From Camarhynchus parvulus (taxonomy: Eukaryota > Chordata > Aves > Passeriformes > Thraupidae): DNA of 64,000 bases. Below are positions 10,072 through 23,940 of the stretch, in pieces; position 1 is the first letter of the stretch, and each line of letters opens with the position of its first letter. A program made the position numbers and the translations under genes. The notes beneath the pieces were generated by a model, which saw only the letters and a list, made by a program, of their open reading frames with translations, searched no databases and was not told where the DNA came from. The DNA is taken from positions 8,775,024 through 8,839,023 of the forward strand of contig NC_044576.1 in NCBI RefSeq assembly GCF_901933205.1, written 5' to 3'.

Positions 10072-11460
10072 GTGGCGCAAGCCAGAGTATCACCATAGCC
10101 AACAGCTCTGGAACAGCTGTGGACTGGCTGAATCCAGAATACCTTCCTAGATTGGTCTGAAATGCTCCTACAAAGACACAGCACAAAACAAGCAAGGATA
10201 AAAACATGAGGAGTCATCTTTTCAGCATCAGAACTCTCTCCAGTGGATCAGATCTTGATCTGAGTCACAATGTAATTTTAATATTTCTTCTTTATGCAGC
10301 TCATGAAAAAATTTCTTTCATTTGGATTTTACTCTGCTCACATAAATTCCCACCACTGCACAGACCTTACCTAGAAACCGTCTGGGATTAACCTGAGAGG
10401 GAAGGGAAGTATAATATTCAAAACTGGCTTTGTTCGCTTAGTGTATTAACTTCAAAGCTATTACAGAGCTAAAGCTGAGAAATTTGGGAGGAAATGTACA
10501 TTACTTCCTGATGATAGTTTCTTCATTATTGTGAAGTTTCTCAACCAAATGTAAACTTAATTACACAGTCAGTGCCCCCTTCTCTCATTAATGACACATT
10601 TTCCCCCATTTTCTTCTACAAGGCAATGCACTTTAGCAGTAATTTGAAGTCTCATATCTTTATTTTAATTTCTGAGACAGGGAAAGAGAAAGGAGTAACA
10701 CTTGAGGAAAAGGCTATGGTCCTTTCCATACTTAGTTTGTTTTCCAACAGTGGCTTAAGAGAAGACTTTAACCCATTCTCAGTTAACTTCCACAGAGCTA
10801 TAGGAGATTATTATGAAATTCCTTCTGACTTTCCTTTAGCAGGTTTCATGAGAAGAATCCAGAATACAAAGCAATGTTTGTACTGAAATGTCTTATGGGT
10901 AAGTCAATACATCAGATTTCTGATACTTCAAAGTTGTTTGCTCTTTGATGTGCTTTTCTAAAGTAAATATTGGGAGGAGAAGGTTTAGTTCCCCCAAAAT
11001 GGTTGTTCTAGAGATGTATGAAATCCACATCATCCCCACTTTGGCATTTTTATTTTCCCCTTCTCTAAACAGCAGCATTTGTATAGCTGAGGGTTTTATC
11101 CTGCAGTGACTAAATCCACAAGATTGTACTTCTTTCCCCTGAAAGCAAAGGGAAAGAGTCACTATCACTAGTGATTTTCAGCTTTTCCCTGTTGTCTCTC
11201 CTTAGCACCTAGTGCATAAGAAGAAGTGAACAAAATTAATTTGCAATTCATAGCACTCAGTCCAAAGTGGGGCTAAGCCAAAAAGAACAGGGCACAAAGC
11301 ACATTGAAATAGCTCTTCCCCATAGGCCCTCCATCAGTTTTTCCTTTGGTTGCAATAAAGGAGGGAACTCAGCAAGCTAATTTTTGTCCTAAGTCAATTC
11401 TTCCCTATGTCACATCAGAAGAATCCATAAAATCAATAAAAATGTAATGAGCTTATTTTG
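10072..11460 (+). other. OPN4: Probable OPN4 3' UTR
   Basis: Non-coding sequence directly after the melanopsin stop. The 3' end is inferred from AATAAA hexamers at 11354-11359 and 11435-11440, the second followed within about 40 nt by a T/G-rich stretch. Open frames at 10572-10886 (+) and 10893-11168 (-) show no protein-like motifs. RNA evidence is needed for the true end, which may be further downstream (another AATAAA is at 12543-12548). Confidence 0.5.
11435..11440 (+). terminator. OPN4: Candidate OPN4 polyadenylation signal
   Basis: AATAAA followed by a G/T-rich region about 20-60 nt downstream. A second hexamer lies 81 nt upstream at 11354-11359. It is chosen by position alone. Confidence 0.4.
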
Positions 11461-14400
11461 AGGGGAAAAATCAGTGGGCATTGTTTTGAAGTAAACTACT
11501 GGAAACTTAGGTCAAACTGAGGTTTATTAAAGGAAGGTTATTAAAACTAAAAATGAAGGTGATAATGACTTCTGCAGCAGACAAAATGTTAATCATTTAC
11601 ATGAAAAAAAGCGAGGCATTCAGGCTGGTAATAAACTGCCAAAAGAAACACACTGTTCAAAATCCACAGTGTTTTTATGTAAATGAAATCATAGTCATCA
11701 GAGATGGAAAGGAGCTGTTACACACTCTCCCTTCACCTACCACAACAGGATATTGTCACCCAGCAGAAGGCAATATTAAACTGATAATATATACAGCTAG
11801 CAGTAAGGAGAAAGAAGAGAGAAAACATCTGCAACCAGGAAATGTGTTCAAAAATATTCCTCGAGTCTAAGGGGTTTTATTACAACTTAAGGCTGAGGCT
11901 TTTAAAAATATTTAAAAGCATGAAACATGTAATACTTTGTTATGAAGGCCATTGACACTACTGAAAGATGGGAAAAAACAATAGCAAATGCTGCCTGTTT
12001 CATATGGGTCACAAAAGACTGAATCTGTCAACAAAATAGGTCTAACTCACACGTGCTGTTTGATGTGTTAACAAGGAGTGTATGATATATGTCACTAATA
12101 GCTAGATCCTTTGCTCCAGTCATGATTTTGTTCCAAGCAGTACTCTTCAAGACTGCACTCTGCACTGTTCTGCATTCCCTTCCACTTTTAGAGGGTATAA
12201 AAAGAATACTTCCATGGCCAGAAGAGCTTTACGAATCCCCAGCATGTTGTTCTCTGTATCCTTCAACTCCAACATGTATTAGAGATTAGTTTGTATCTAT
12301 AAAAAGAACTACAGCTGTTCATGCTCATCTACTTACAAGAGACTTGTAAAGCATATATTAATTAGGGAGAAATTGTTTGTGAGCACTTCAAAACCCTTGT
12401 GTGTACTCTCTGTGTAGCTAACAGCTTTGCCTTCCTTCACCTCTGCTATGTCTATAAAAATCATCCAGGGGAAAGCCTACAAAATTCATCGCATCTGAAT
12501 ATCTCTGTAAGTGGTTCCACACTGTAACCCCTGTGGCATTTGGAATAAATCATTATTAGTTCATATTTCATCTCATCCTAGCAGATTTATTTGTGTCCTG
12601 TATCCTCCACTTGGCAGCCATTCTCTTGGTTTTGCTGTCTCTTTACACCCTTCAACACAGATGACTGATTGGATTAAAATAATTTAGGACTGAGATGATT
12701 CACGTTTCACTTAAAGTCAACTGTACAGGCTGTTCTGCAGAAACCGCCTGTAGTTTACCATGCGCTTGGACATGTTCCAGTGACTTGGAGTGTGACAGGA
12801 CTAGGGCAAATCTGAGACACTTGCCTGTGGCCTTTTGTACTCCAGCAGCTGTTCACAGAGCGCTGCTGGCAAAAGCAATGGCAAGTGGTGCTGGGAGTTA
12901 ACACACAGGCTCTGCCCCTTCATAAGGGCACAAACGCCAGCTTGGGTCACCAGAGAAACTGTTTGGTCTGATCATTCAAGCAATTCTGCAAAATTGCTGA
13001 GCAATTGGTCACTACTGCTGGACCTGTGAAGGATGTGCCAAGAGCCACTGCACTGGCTGCTGCAAGCCAAGACTGAAGGACTGCATAAGGCAGCAGCCAC
13101 ACATTGCCAATCTTTCCAATTTTCATATACACCCAGGGTCTTACTCCCCGTGTTTTCCAGCTTATGATCACATTCCATGCTTTTGGAAATTTTTTTACAC
13201 CCACCACTGAACTAAAAAGTGTCATCATAGAACATGACATTGAGCATTGACATTTCACACATTCTCAAGTAAGACAGGATAGCAAAAAGTATTTTCCTTG
13301 AAGTCATGTGCAAAACCCACAGCAAGCTTCACATTCAGAAGTAAACAAAGACACCTTCAATGCTTTTTTGGGTGTTTCTAGAGCTTTAGAGTGTAACATG
13401 GGTAAGTCACCATTCCCACATGCGCCCATTTTCCTCAGGGTGCTTGGTGCCATTTTTTCCTCAGGCCATCCCAAAAAGTGCCACCATGTCCCTTCATCCT
13501 CTGATCCCTCTGTGAAAGGCACTGCTGTCCCAGTAACTCTGACAGGGCATCCATCTGTCTCTGCTGCTGAAAAGACTACTGGGAGAGAGCCCTTATCTGC
13601 AATGCAGTGTTAGTATCACACAATGGAATTTCAGTGGCTGGTAACAAGTATCTCTGTTCAAACACCTGTGTTTGTAGCCTTGGACTTGCTAATGTCATAG
13701 GAATGTTATAAAGAGGTTTATATAAAAGCAGTCTTAAAACAAGTAAATAAATTCTTATTAGTGTCATTCCAAGCAACTTTAGACATGAGCAACAATTCTG
13801 TACACTAAATGATTACTGTGCCTCCCTTACCCCCTCAAATTTATAACCTAAATGCTCATTTTCAAACTTATGCAAACATCAGAGTTGACAAGATATACAA
13901 GCTGTCCTGTTTACTTCCCTTCTAAGGAGAACAGACTGAGCATATCATCAGTGTAAGCTTAATAAAGGCAGAAAAGTTTCTCCACAGCAAATCCAGCTTA
14001 ATGGTGTGATACAAACCAATTATAAAATTTTTTTGTGTTTTGTAGGAAAACACTTATTTTAGTTACAGCAGTTCTGGAGCATCAGGGCTCTGCTGGACAC
14101 ATAGCAGAGGAATTCTTTATACTCAGCTTGTAGAGCAAAGAAAATGCTGCAAGTCACATCAGCGTAAGAAAAAGACCCACTTTCATTTGGCTTACTGCAA
14201 TCCATACTCAGTCATAATCCACCAGATCTATGACTCAGAAGCACAGCAAAAATGGCCTAAGTAGGTCTTCTGATGCTGACTGTAACTTGGCCAAGCTTGA
14301 GTCAAGCTATTAGATATGGTGTAGAGCAGAGAGAGCTGCAGCTCTAGTTAAGCTGTGCCAGTGTTCAGACATGACCTGAGCGTAAAGCTCATCATGCACA

Positions 14401-17400
14401 TAAAAAATAAATATGACATCTATGTAAATAACTTGCTAAGGGGAATTTATGTGGGGTGCGTTTTACTCTCAATGTAAAAGCAAAGCCATCGCTCATTTCC
14501 CTTAATATTTACACTTCCACAAGTGTACAAGAAGATGGTTTGGAAACAGACACAAAAATCTGAGACTACATCATTGTATAGCACACAGTCTCCAATGTAA
14601 AGTTCTGTAGAGGAACATTTCCTGAATAGGCTATGGGACATTTACGGGCATACTTACAATTGCTGCAATGTTTTCCACTGACTGGAAAAATAAAAAGGAA
14701 AATCTATACCTTTCCACACAGTGCCATGCCTGAAAGGTTACAAAGAAAGTGACTGTACCTCTAATGTAACAGCATTTCCCTCAAAAGCTTCAGTACTTCA
14801 AAAATGTGTTAAACACACCCAGATGCACGCTTTGCTGTGAAACTGGTGAAACTACTTTCTTATGAAGTTTTTCAGATGCCTAAACTTAATCATATGCACA
14901 AATACTTACACAACCCCTCAGGACACACAAGTGAAATGAAGGAGTTAAGGGTATGTTAGGTCAGTACTAAAAGTTAGTGAATTTTAAAAATATTTTTCCA
15001 GACTAGTATTTGCTGCTAATGCCATGGAACTTTACATTAATATTTTTTCTAAGTTTCAGATTTTTTAAAGCCAAGGCTAATACTGATAGGTGAGCTGAGT
15101 TGTGAATTTGATTTGCTGTAGAAAGCAGCAAGCACTTTGGTACAGCAAACCCTTACCAAGAGGAGGAATGACAGTCCTAAAAAAATAGATACAAGTTTGA
15201 ATCAGAAGTTCAAGATTCTGTTTTTTCTTTTTTCCATGTTTTCTGTGTGACCTTGGGAAAATTACCTAATCTTCTCATATCTAAGTATTTCTGCCTGAAA
15301 TAGAGATAATATGCTCTTCATCATCATGTGGCTACTCTCAACTAGCTTTTACAGTTTGTTCCAAAATTCACAACTGGAAATAGATTTTTTTTCCATTTAT
15401 TTTATTCACATTTTCTTCCTCTACTGTACAGTTATCAAAACATCTAAACTACACTATCACATATGAAAGACACAGATTGTTCCTGAAGGGGATAAAGGAT
15501 GCATAGGCATTATTTTTCTCAACAGAAATAATTTACAGATGCCCACCACACAGACTTCAGTTGTTATTCACAGGTAACGTGAGTGAAGTAGAATCAGGCA
15601 TTTTATTGTTAAGTTGTAACTAAGTAAAATATGTAGCATGCAATAGTGTACATGTTTTTGATCAAAAGCCCTATATGAAATATAAAGGTTTGTCCCTTGA
15701 AGTGAGCAAAGTCAAACAGGTGGTAGAACTGTTTTTAGGGTTTTCTGCTCTTTTAATGGGGCAGAAATTGTTCAGGGAAGAAGGGAATCCTTGACCAGCA
15801 GTGTCATCCAGGAAACAAGAGTAATATAAAATGGGTGAAGCACTACAAAATCAAACCAACAACATTTCCACAAACTTCTCTGAATGTTGCCTAGAATGGA
15901 AATCAGTGAACACTGTATGGTTTAGCTGGCTCTGAACATCAGATAGTTGTTTCTGCCCTGTCCAGACATGTGTTACACTTTCAGGGCCAACTTCTACTTT
16001 CATGCACAAAAGAGCTCTATTAATATAAAAGGATGTAAAATAAGGCACTTCATCAAAGCTTGAACTCCAAGAACTGTTAAGAATAAAGTGAGGCTCACCA
16101 TGAAATGAAGGAAAGAAGGTAAGAATAAGACTATACCCTTAAAAGCTTATAGAAGCATTTCTAGTGGCTGGAGCATGTGGCTACTATCACAGCATGCCAG
16201 AATCTCTAGGGTAACTGTCCAGTGCTGACCTGTGACTTCAAGGAAATCAGTTCTCATCAGGATCCCAGCAGTATTAACATACACCAGACTGGCCACGGTT
16301 ATATAACCATAGAATAGAACATATGACAATGTTTTCAGTAATACCTCTTCCCTTATTTGTCTATATTAGATATGCTATGCAAGTTTACCTTTAAAGAAAA
16401 AAAGAAAAGAAGAAAGAGAGGTTTAAAAACAAAGAAAAATTGGTTTTCTTCTTCACAAAAACTTTCAGATCTAAACTTACCAGTTCTTCTCCAGTGTGAC
16501 TGCTCACCTTCATCCTCTTGTGCAGACTGCAGAAATCCTGCTTAGCCCAGCCCACATCTCTTAGAGATTATTCTCATTTTCCCTACTTCCAGCAATGAGG
16601 GACAAGTCAACTCTTCTCTAGCTAACCCACAGGGCCAGAGGGAAGGCCCTTGCTTACACTTTCCCTGAAGCTGCTAAGAAATAGCTGTTTGTCCTCTCAC
16701 TTCCCTTTCAAACCCTGATCTCTTGATCGGGACTCAGCTCCCTTCTACCTGCCAGGTTCTGCAGTTGAGCATTCCATGACACTCATCCATTGGACAGTCC
16801 TGCTTTCAAGCCCCCCCCCAGCAGTATCACCATGTTCTAATTTTTAGTAGTTCACACTTCTAGTACCCCCTTCCAAGCAGCCCCAATGCCCTCAGGTGGC
16901 AAAACCAGCATTAATTAAACACACCTCCCTCCTGGCTTTTAAAGGAACTATTTATGCTTCCACCTTAACATGTAAGCAGATGGATTCTGGGCTTATAATA
17001 ACCCTCCAACTGTGATTTAAAAATATGAATTACTTTTGATGCTGCTGTCCTCAGCTGAAGCCTCTGAGTAACAGAAGCACATGGCAGAACCCTTAAGGTG
17101 TATTGATAGATCTTATTTGAAGTGCTATTTTCCAGATGTACTTGTTAAAACTCACTTTCTGCTGCTGCTCAGTGAAGTAAGAAGAGAACTTAATCTGATG
17201 AAGGACAGAGTTGGGGTAGTAGCATCAGGCAGATTGGTGGTTCATCACACTCTCTGCATGGATTCCTTTTGAAAATCATTCCTCTGAAAAAGAAAAAGCC
17301 ACACCAGCCTTTCAGGTTCAGGATCATTATGTTCAGTTAGATGAGAAGTAAGTTTCACATAGAAAGAGCTGCTCTCTTTAGGCATTGCAGATACCAGGTT

Positions 17401-20400
17401 TTTTCAACTGAAGAAATTAAAACCATGTAAATTTCATGAAACAAGATGTGAAACTCCATTTCAATAAATCACACCCACTTGAATTCTTGTTTTACCCCAA
17501 ACTGTGATGGTAGACTATGACCAAAGGCAAAAGAAGAAAACACAATTCAGGATACCCATTAGCGCTGCATCAAAATAAATTAACTGCAAATAAATCAGCG
17601 AATACAAAAATGTTAGAAAAACAGTAATATCAAACAGGCATCTTCTCTTTCTGTTTGTGGGCCAGAAAAGGGACTCAGAGTTACCATCTTGTGTCAGATT
17701 TCTCCTTGCTGCTTTCACTGAGCCCTTGATTTTTCTCACATGCAGGAGCCAGACCATAATGATTCCAGAGACAGGGCTAAGGAGGCCACAGTATGTGTTA
17801 TGAGCTGCACTTTGCAGTTTCCCTTCATTGTGCTGTTTCCTGAAAGAGTTCCTTTACAGCTGAACCTGCTCCACTTTCACTGGGTCACAGTACAAAGACA
17901 GCTGCTTCTTAGAGCAATTCATGAATGTGGCAATAGAGTGAGCTGCCTGAATTCCAGCTTGTAAAAATAAAATTACTGCAGGAGTTTTCAAAATAACACA
18001 GCTGACTGTCCAGCATCACTGGAAGCCATTTCTTGGAAACCCAGGATTTGGGGTTTAGGATCAGGGCATTTCTTTAGCCAAAAGATGGTCAAGGCCAGAT
18101 GTCTTACCAGCACAGCCATACAAGTAGGAATGGCATGATACCAGTAAAGACTTACAGCAGAAGGATTTAGATAATCAGTCATACAAGGTGGATCCTGATG
18201 GGAATTGGGTTTCTCATCCACTACTTAAGGGGAATTCTCTGAACAGAAAAATCATGGTAATTTAACAACTTCTTGAGGATCATAAATCGGTTCTGAATCT
18301 TTCAGTTAAAACCCAAAAATTCCAGTGCCAATAAAGCAACATTCTCTACTAAGCACTTTGCATCTTTGTGACTACTTGCTTAAGATTTTCACAATACTAG
18401 TATTTATTCTCCAGTTTTGTATCTCAGGACTGGAGACAGAAATTTGAAAAAGGATTCTGGTTGTCCAAAGGACATTCAATTCAACTTCAACAACTGACAA
18501 TCTTTGGAAGTCCCAAATGCAACACTCACAGCTATTACATATACAGTGAGTTACACCACAGTACACTCAAGATGTTGGTTGATTTGACAAGTCAAGAGGA
18601 CCCCGTAATGTTTCTGTTTCAACATGTCACTAAGTTGCAGGCACTTGTCTTTCTCTGCTTCCTCCTTCCAAGATCTAGTGGCTTGGTTCCAGAAGAATTA
18701 TTTGACTTCAGGAAAATTTGACTGTTAGCTTAGTTTACTTGATCTAAACTTGAAAGAGCTCATAAGAGGAAAAAAGCTCATCACTGAAACTTTTATTCTG
18801 TTCCCTCTATGTCTTATATCCAGCATGAAAAGGAAAGGGCTGAAGAACAAAATAATAGAAATGGGAATAAAGAATAAGACATTCCTGTTGACTTGTCTGG
18901 GAGTTCTATTCTTGTTAACTAATACACCATTTTAAATAATGGGGGAATTGAAACAGGTTACTTATACAATAGGATCCTGAATTTGTATCACACTTGTCCT
19001 CCCAGAGCCCACTGAAACTCAGCTGGAAAGCTTGGCTGGCCCTAAACAAACTTTGAATTACTGAAACTGCCAATAAAGCTGCAAAACAAATTTATTTTAC
19101 TTATTGTGATTGTAAGATACAGTCTAGAACATTTTGTTGACATGGTGTGCCTTTCTTTATTAGTCCTTCGCTCTGCCTACTGCCTGAAAACATTGTGCAA
19201 GGACAGAGCTGATTGCTCAGTTACTGTCTAGTGAGTTGTATATTTAGCACCTGACCATCAAGATATTCTTGATCTTTCTTCAAGGATGGGCATCGAGATG
19301 CCAGAAAGAAGAAAAACATGTACTAGCACTCAGGCTCCAGCAGCAGCTAAGTTAAACTTAGCTCACAGTTTCCTCAGCAAAATTTATCCCAGTTTTCAGA
19401 CATCCCAATGAAAACTGCTTCAATAAATCAATGGGCTCAACTGAAAAAAATCATCAGCTCAAGACACCAAGTAATCAAACTGAACAAGACTGCTACTCAG
19501 CTGACACTGCTTTGTGGTATCAAGGATAGCTCTGAGTAAGAGTAGGGCATTAACTCCTTCTGTGTGTTGCGCAATTCAATTTAGTGCAATACCCAAGATT
19601 ATCTGTAAAAGGTCAAATCATTTACTCTTGGAGTGCTGCAAGGGAAATGCAGGAAGGTTCTGCATACTCAAACAGAAGATTAACAGTGCATGTTGTAAGA
19701 AAGATGCAATGATGGATTAATGAATCTTCAATAGAGAGATGCAGAGAAATGCCAAAGGAAACAAGTGGGAAGAGATTCACCTTTTCCTTTATACAAAGAG
19801 CCTGCATTTACAGCTGAGCATTTACAGTTAAACAGTGAGTTAGAATTAAGAGGACAACATTTATTTAGCCAAACTAGCTGAAAATGTTAATTTTTAAGAG
19901 AATTCCAGCTTTTCTTCTATTTAAAATCAGTGCACAAGACATTTGTGCTGACATTTTGGGGCCAGATTAGCTCAAATTTAGCATGAAAGTGGTGAGGGCT
20001 ATAAGTCAAGCAGCATTTCTGGGGATCATCCTGCTGACAATCCCTCTTGAATTACCTACCGCCATAACTCTGTTTTCATCCTGTACCAGGAATGTTATGG
20101 TAGTAATATAGCCCAGGGAAATGACAGGAACAGTCCAAGGAGGTTATCATGTGGACAGCCTTCTTTTGCATGTTTGAGCAACACTCTAGAATTGCAATTC
20201 ACAATTCTATTGAACTGTATGCAACAGCTTCACATTTTGATTATTTTGTTTGCTCTTATATGTGGGCAACACTAGGAACACCTGCAAAATTACTAAGGTA
20301 AGACTGAAAATAGGAATGATGAATCTCTATCTTACAAGGATAAAATTACTAAACTAAAGTCACCAAAAATATGATCCTCATCTGAGCTGTGCTTGCTACA

Positions 20401-22440
20401 TGTTCCTAAGATTTTCTGCAAAAGAAAATAATTTTAGAGATCCAAAGTATTAGATTCCTTTGGCAGCTTTTTTTGCCAGTGCCAGAACACAACTCCACAT
20501 GAATCTGACTGTTAACTGGACATATCTAAAGTCCTAGTTTTAAAGAAATTCCTCCTAGTCTTTTGTCAGAAGGGAATTGAAAACTGTGAGTTGTTTTGAA
20601 AATTGCCCATTTATTTGCCAGTGACAGAAGGAACAAACCACTGCCCCCTTACACAGCATGTGCAAAGAACTGGGAAAAACAGAGCTGCTAAGCAATCACA
20701 AATGGAACAGCCTCCTTTACTGGAGCTGTTACAGTTTGGATAAATGACAGTGCAAGTGCAGGCCAGATCTGCACTCCTCCGAATGCTAGCACTTCTGTCT
20801 GAACAGTCACATCAGAGAATCAATACCTACACAGCCCATCCAAACCAAAGGCAGTGTCTTCTTCCCAGTTACTTGCTCCTCAGCAGGGGCTCTCAGAAAG
20901 CCACACTCATCACTAGTTTATTTCTGAACTCAGAACCCCTTCAGCTGGGCAGGGAGTGAGATGAGATGTCAAAAGCACTATCCCAGGAGTAAGTTCATCC
21001 ATACTTTGTGCTGCAATGTCTGCACTTTACTTGATAATTTTCCTAATATCATCATTGGTGAGGTGCCACTCAGTACCTGAGGAAGCCATCCTTGTTGGGT
21101 AGCAGTCATTCTTTTAAATTTCCATCCATGGTGGTTGCACCTTCAGTTTAAAATTACTGCAAATAAACTGTGCAGACAGCTTACTAAAGTACCTGATAAG
21201 CCTTATGAAACCATACTGCAGAAACTTATGGAAAATGAGGGGCCTATTTACAAGAAAAACAATGTTTCTGAGACTGATCTGAGGCTGAACAGCTGACAAA
21301 ACAGTTTGGAAGATCAGATTGTAATTAGAAGAAAGAATAAAAGACCAGGAGAAAGACCGACAGAAAATTAGCCCTTGACAGAACTATCTGAATTCTCCAG
21401 TAAAGGAAACTGACCAGGCTGGAAGGAAACTCATGGGTCAAAAGCAAATCACACTGAGTGAGTCACTGAGGAAAACAGACAGCTAAATCTATCAGTAAGC
21501 TACTTTCCAGAAAGCAAATAGGATTGTTTGCACAAGATGGCCCAGCCAGTGTAGTCTCAGTGCTCAGCTTTTCATAATAAGTGCTGACTCCAATGGTTTT
21601 TCAGGGAACTATTGCAAGGCCATATTTCTAAAGCACCATTTAAAGTATGGGTTTAACACTGACACTAGTGCTTTCTAGAAAAATGGGACAGAGGATTTTG
21701 TCCCTCCAAATGGCAGGCACAAGTTTCTGGGAACAAGCCTGCAGGCTCTTTCAAAGAGTGCTGAGCAGGTAGAGCTCCGTACTTTCAAGTTCCCCAGCCC
21801 TGAGTGATGCATGGAGAAACATACAAGCTTGTGTATTTCATCCGGTTTCAAATGAAAACAAAGTCTGGAGCAAAACTGATCCACCACTCATCAGAACAGG
21901 ATTATTGGCCATTTCCCAGTCATCGTTGCTGATACTTTTACCAGGAAGCAGAAAATCAGGTTACTGAATGCCTTGGAAAGGCTCAGGTATAAGTCCTTAA
22001 ATCTAAATACGATTTTTTCTATCACACTAGAATGGGATAATCTAACAGAACATCACAAAATAAACATAATTTGCCACCATCTGGATCACGTTTTCCAGTC
22101 TAAATCACCAAATATGCTACTTTATGAGGTTGCTCGCCTCATCACAAGACGCAAAATGTTTCCATTGGGGATTTAAGCCAACTTGTCAGTGGAATATTTT
22201 TGCAACTACTATTAAGTGGCGATCCATATGAATATGAATTTTGGCCAAAGATAAATATAGAAATAATTTAGATCAATTTTTCCTGGCCTTGTCTATGCAT
22301 CCTGTACATTGGACTTGAAGTGTAAAGAGACTTGAGGTTCCATAAGACGAGAAACACTAAATCGGGACTGTAATCCTTTAAGTGGGCTGGAGCTGAGAAG
22401 CTTCTCAAACGGGCTGTGTATTTCAGCGATTCCACTGCTG
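11461..22440. other. Intergenic region between OPN4 and LDB3
   Basis: About 11 kb with no convincing exon on either strand. Short open frames are 60-105 codons, of random-looking composition, with no recognisable domain. Minor structures include an inverted repeat at 11898-11919, an A/G-rich tract at about 16395-16437 and a run of nine C at 16811-16819. The corresponding interval in human is shorter as far as I recall. Regulatory elements may be present but cannot be identified from sequence alone. Confidence 0.6.
11898..11919. repeat. Inverted repeat, 9-bp arms with 4-nt loop
   Basis: GCTTTTAAA, spacer AATA, then TTTAAAAGC. It lies in AT-rich sequence downstream of OPN4, where chance formation is fairly easy. 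Confidence 0.9.
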
Positions 22441-22660
22441 GGTTTATGGCGGCCCTTTCGGCCCCTCGGTGCGGGGGTTTGGCCCCGGCGCCGCCCGCGC
22501 CGCCGCCCTGTCCCTGGTGCTGACCGGGCACGGCCGCCCCGCTGCGGAGCCAGCGCGGGGCCGCTCCCCGGGACCTTCCCAGCCCGGGGAATTCCCGCTC
22601 CTGGGCAATCCCAGGGGGCTCCGATGCCACGGGGCACCGCAAGCGTTTCCAGCTGTTCAA
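22440..22660. promoter_or_regulatory. CpG island, first lobe
   Basis: An abrupt shift from AT-rich flanks to about 200 nt dense in CG dinucleotides and GGGGCC/CCGCCC words. It is separated from the main LDB3 island by about 450 nt of ordinary sequence. It could be the outer edge of the LDB3 promoter, an alternative first exon, or the start of a divergent transcript. Open frames of 114-146 codons on the minus strand across it are arginine/glycine/alanine-rich and look composition-driven. Confidence 0.6.
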
Positions 22661-23099
22661 CGATTGGAAACAGGCTTTTCTTGCTTTAAAAATTTTGAAC
22701 AAACTCATAAAGCAGTGGCTCTGTCATTGCACTGAGAAAACAGAGGACTTTCTGCAGGCTACGTTGGGGAGCACAAAATAAAAAGCCAAAAAAGCAAACC
22801 AAACAAAACTGCTGAATAGAGGGATGTATGGAGCGGGCTGCCTGGTCCTTGACAGCGCTCAGCAGGACCATGTGGAGGCATCACAAGGCTCAATCTCTTA
22901 AATCATCTCAGCATCAGTATCCTGGTGGGCAATTAAATTGTTCGTTCTGCATTTTTTGTCTTCCAAACCCTTTGTCTTCTCTCGGGACGTCGTTTTAACT
23001 TTTCCATTTAACTAAAACGACCATTGCTGATCAGCACTAGTGAATCAGCGGGAGAAAACAACCTCGCCTGCACTTTTCGTAGGGGTCAGTGAATGAAAC

Positions 23100-23940
23100 C
23101 ACCGTTCTCACTCGTGTTCCGGCGGCGAGCGAAGGGGCTGAAGGCAGCAGGCGGTGACCGAAGGGGCTGAAGGTTGCGAGCTCCAAACCCGCAATTCATT
23201 AACACACAAGGCTCGAGAGCTTTTGCTGAACTTGGGCAGGACAGGAGCCCCTCCCGGCCGCCCTCGCCACCTTCCAGAGCGTTCCTGGTCCCACCCGCGG
23301 GCGCAGCCCCCCCGCTCCCGCCGCCATTTCATCCCTCGCATCCTTCCCTGAGGGCTCAGACGCGGAACGCCCGCCCCCCGGGATACCTGCTGCCCCGGAG
23401 CTCGGCCGAACCGCTCCCCACAGCTCTGTGTAACCTTCCCGCTCTGCCACCGCGGCCCTGAGGTGATCTCGGCCCAAACTCGGATATTTACACGCCGCCG
23501 GCAGCGGCTTCTCGCGGATCAGTCCCTGCGCCACCGCTTGAGGCAAATCCCCTCCCGCAGCGCCTCGCCCGCCCAGCGCCCCCTCACGGCGGGACGGGGA
23601 GCAGCCGCCTCCCTCGGCGTGGCACTCCCGGCGGCCCGGGCGCTTTAAAGGCTCCACCTGCGGGGCAGCGGCTCTTCCCTCGCCTCGGGGGTGGGCGGGT
23701 GCCTCGGCGCTTCCCTCGGCCCCGGTCGCGGCCGCCCCCTGGCTGCGGGGGCGATGTTCGTGGGTGCGGCAGCCGCGGCTCCCGCGGGGGCGGACCCGGG
23801 ACCGGGAGTCACTCGGCGCGGCCCGGGCAGCGCTGCGCGGCCGGAGGTGGCGCGGGGCGGGCGCTCGGCCCGGAGGTACCGGTGAGCAAGACGCTGCGGT
23901 GCAAGGTGGGTCGCGCCGCGACTACAGCGTGTCTGTAGTG
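23100..23940 (+). promoter_or_regulatory. LDB3: CpG island, probable LDB3 promoter
   Basis: About 840 nt very rich in CG dinucleotides with many GC boxes (for example the GGGCGGG at 23692-23698 and others near 23855). Inside it are a TTTAAA box at 23644-23649 and a CACCTG E-box at 23655-23660, the type bound by myogenic bHLH factors. LDB3 is a striated-muscle gene, and the first coding exon lies 6 kb downstream on the same strand, so this is the natural promoter for a non-coding first exon. Transcription start and exon limits are not visible directly. Confidence 0.65.
23675..23881 (+). other. LDB3: Putative LDB3 non-coding exon 1
   Basis: The left limit is set about 30 nt after the TTTAAA box and the right limit by a good donor, CCG followed by GTGAGC at 23882. 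A weaker donor is at 23876 (GTACCG). It contains an ATG at 23754-23756 that opens a frame running to the donor. LDB3 in mammals has an untranslated first exon, which fits. The boundaries are inference. Confidence 0.35.

Noticed and set aside
22268..23657. Minus-strand open frames of 114-152 codons across the CpG island
   Set aside because: They are Arg/Gly/Ala/Pro-rich and coincide exactly with the GC-rich stretch, where stop codons are rare. Overlapping frames are open on both strands and no domain is recognisable.
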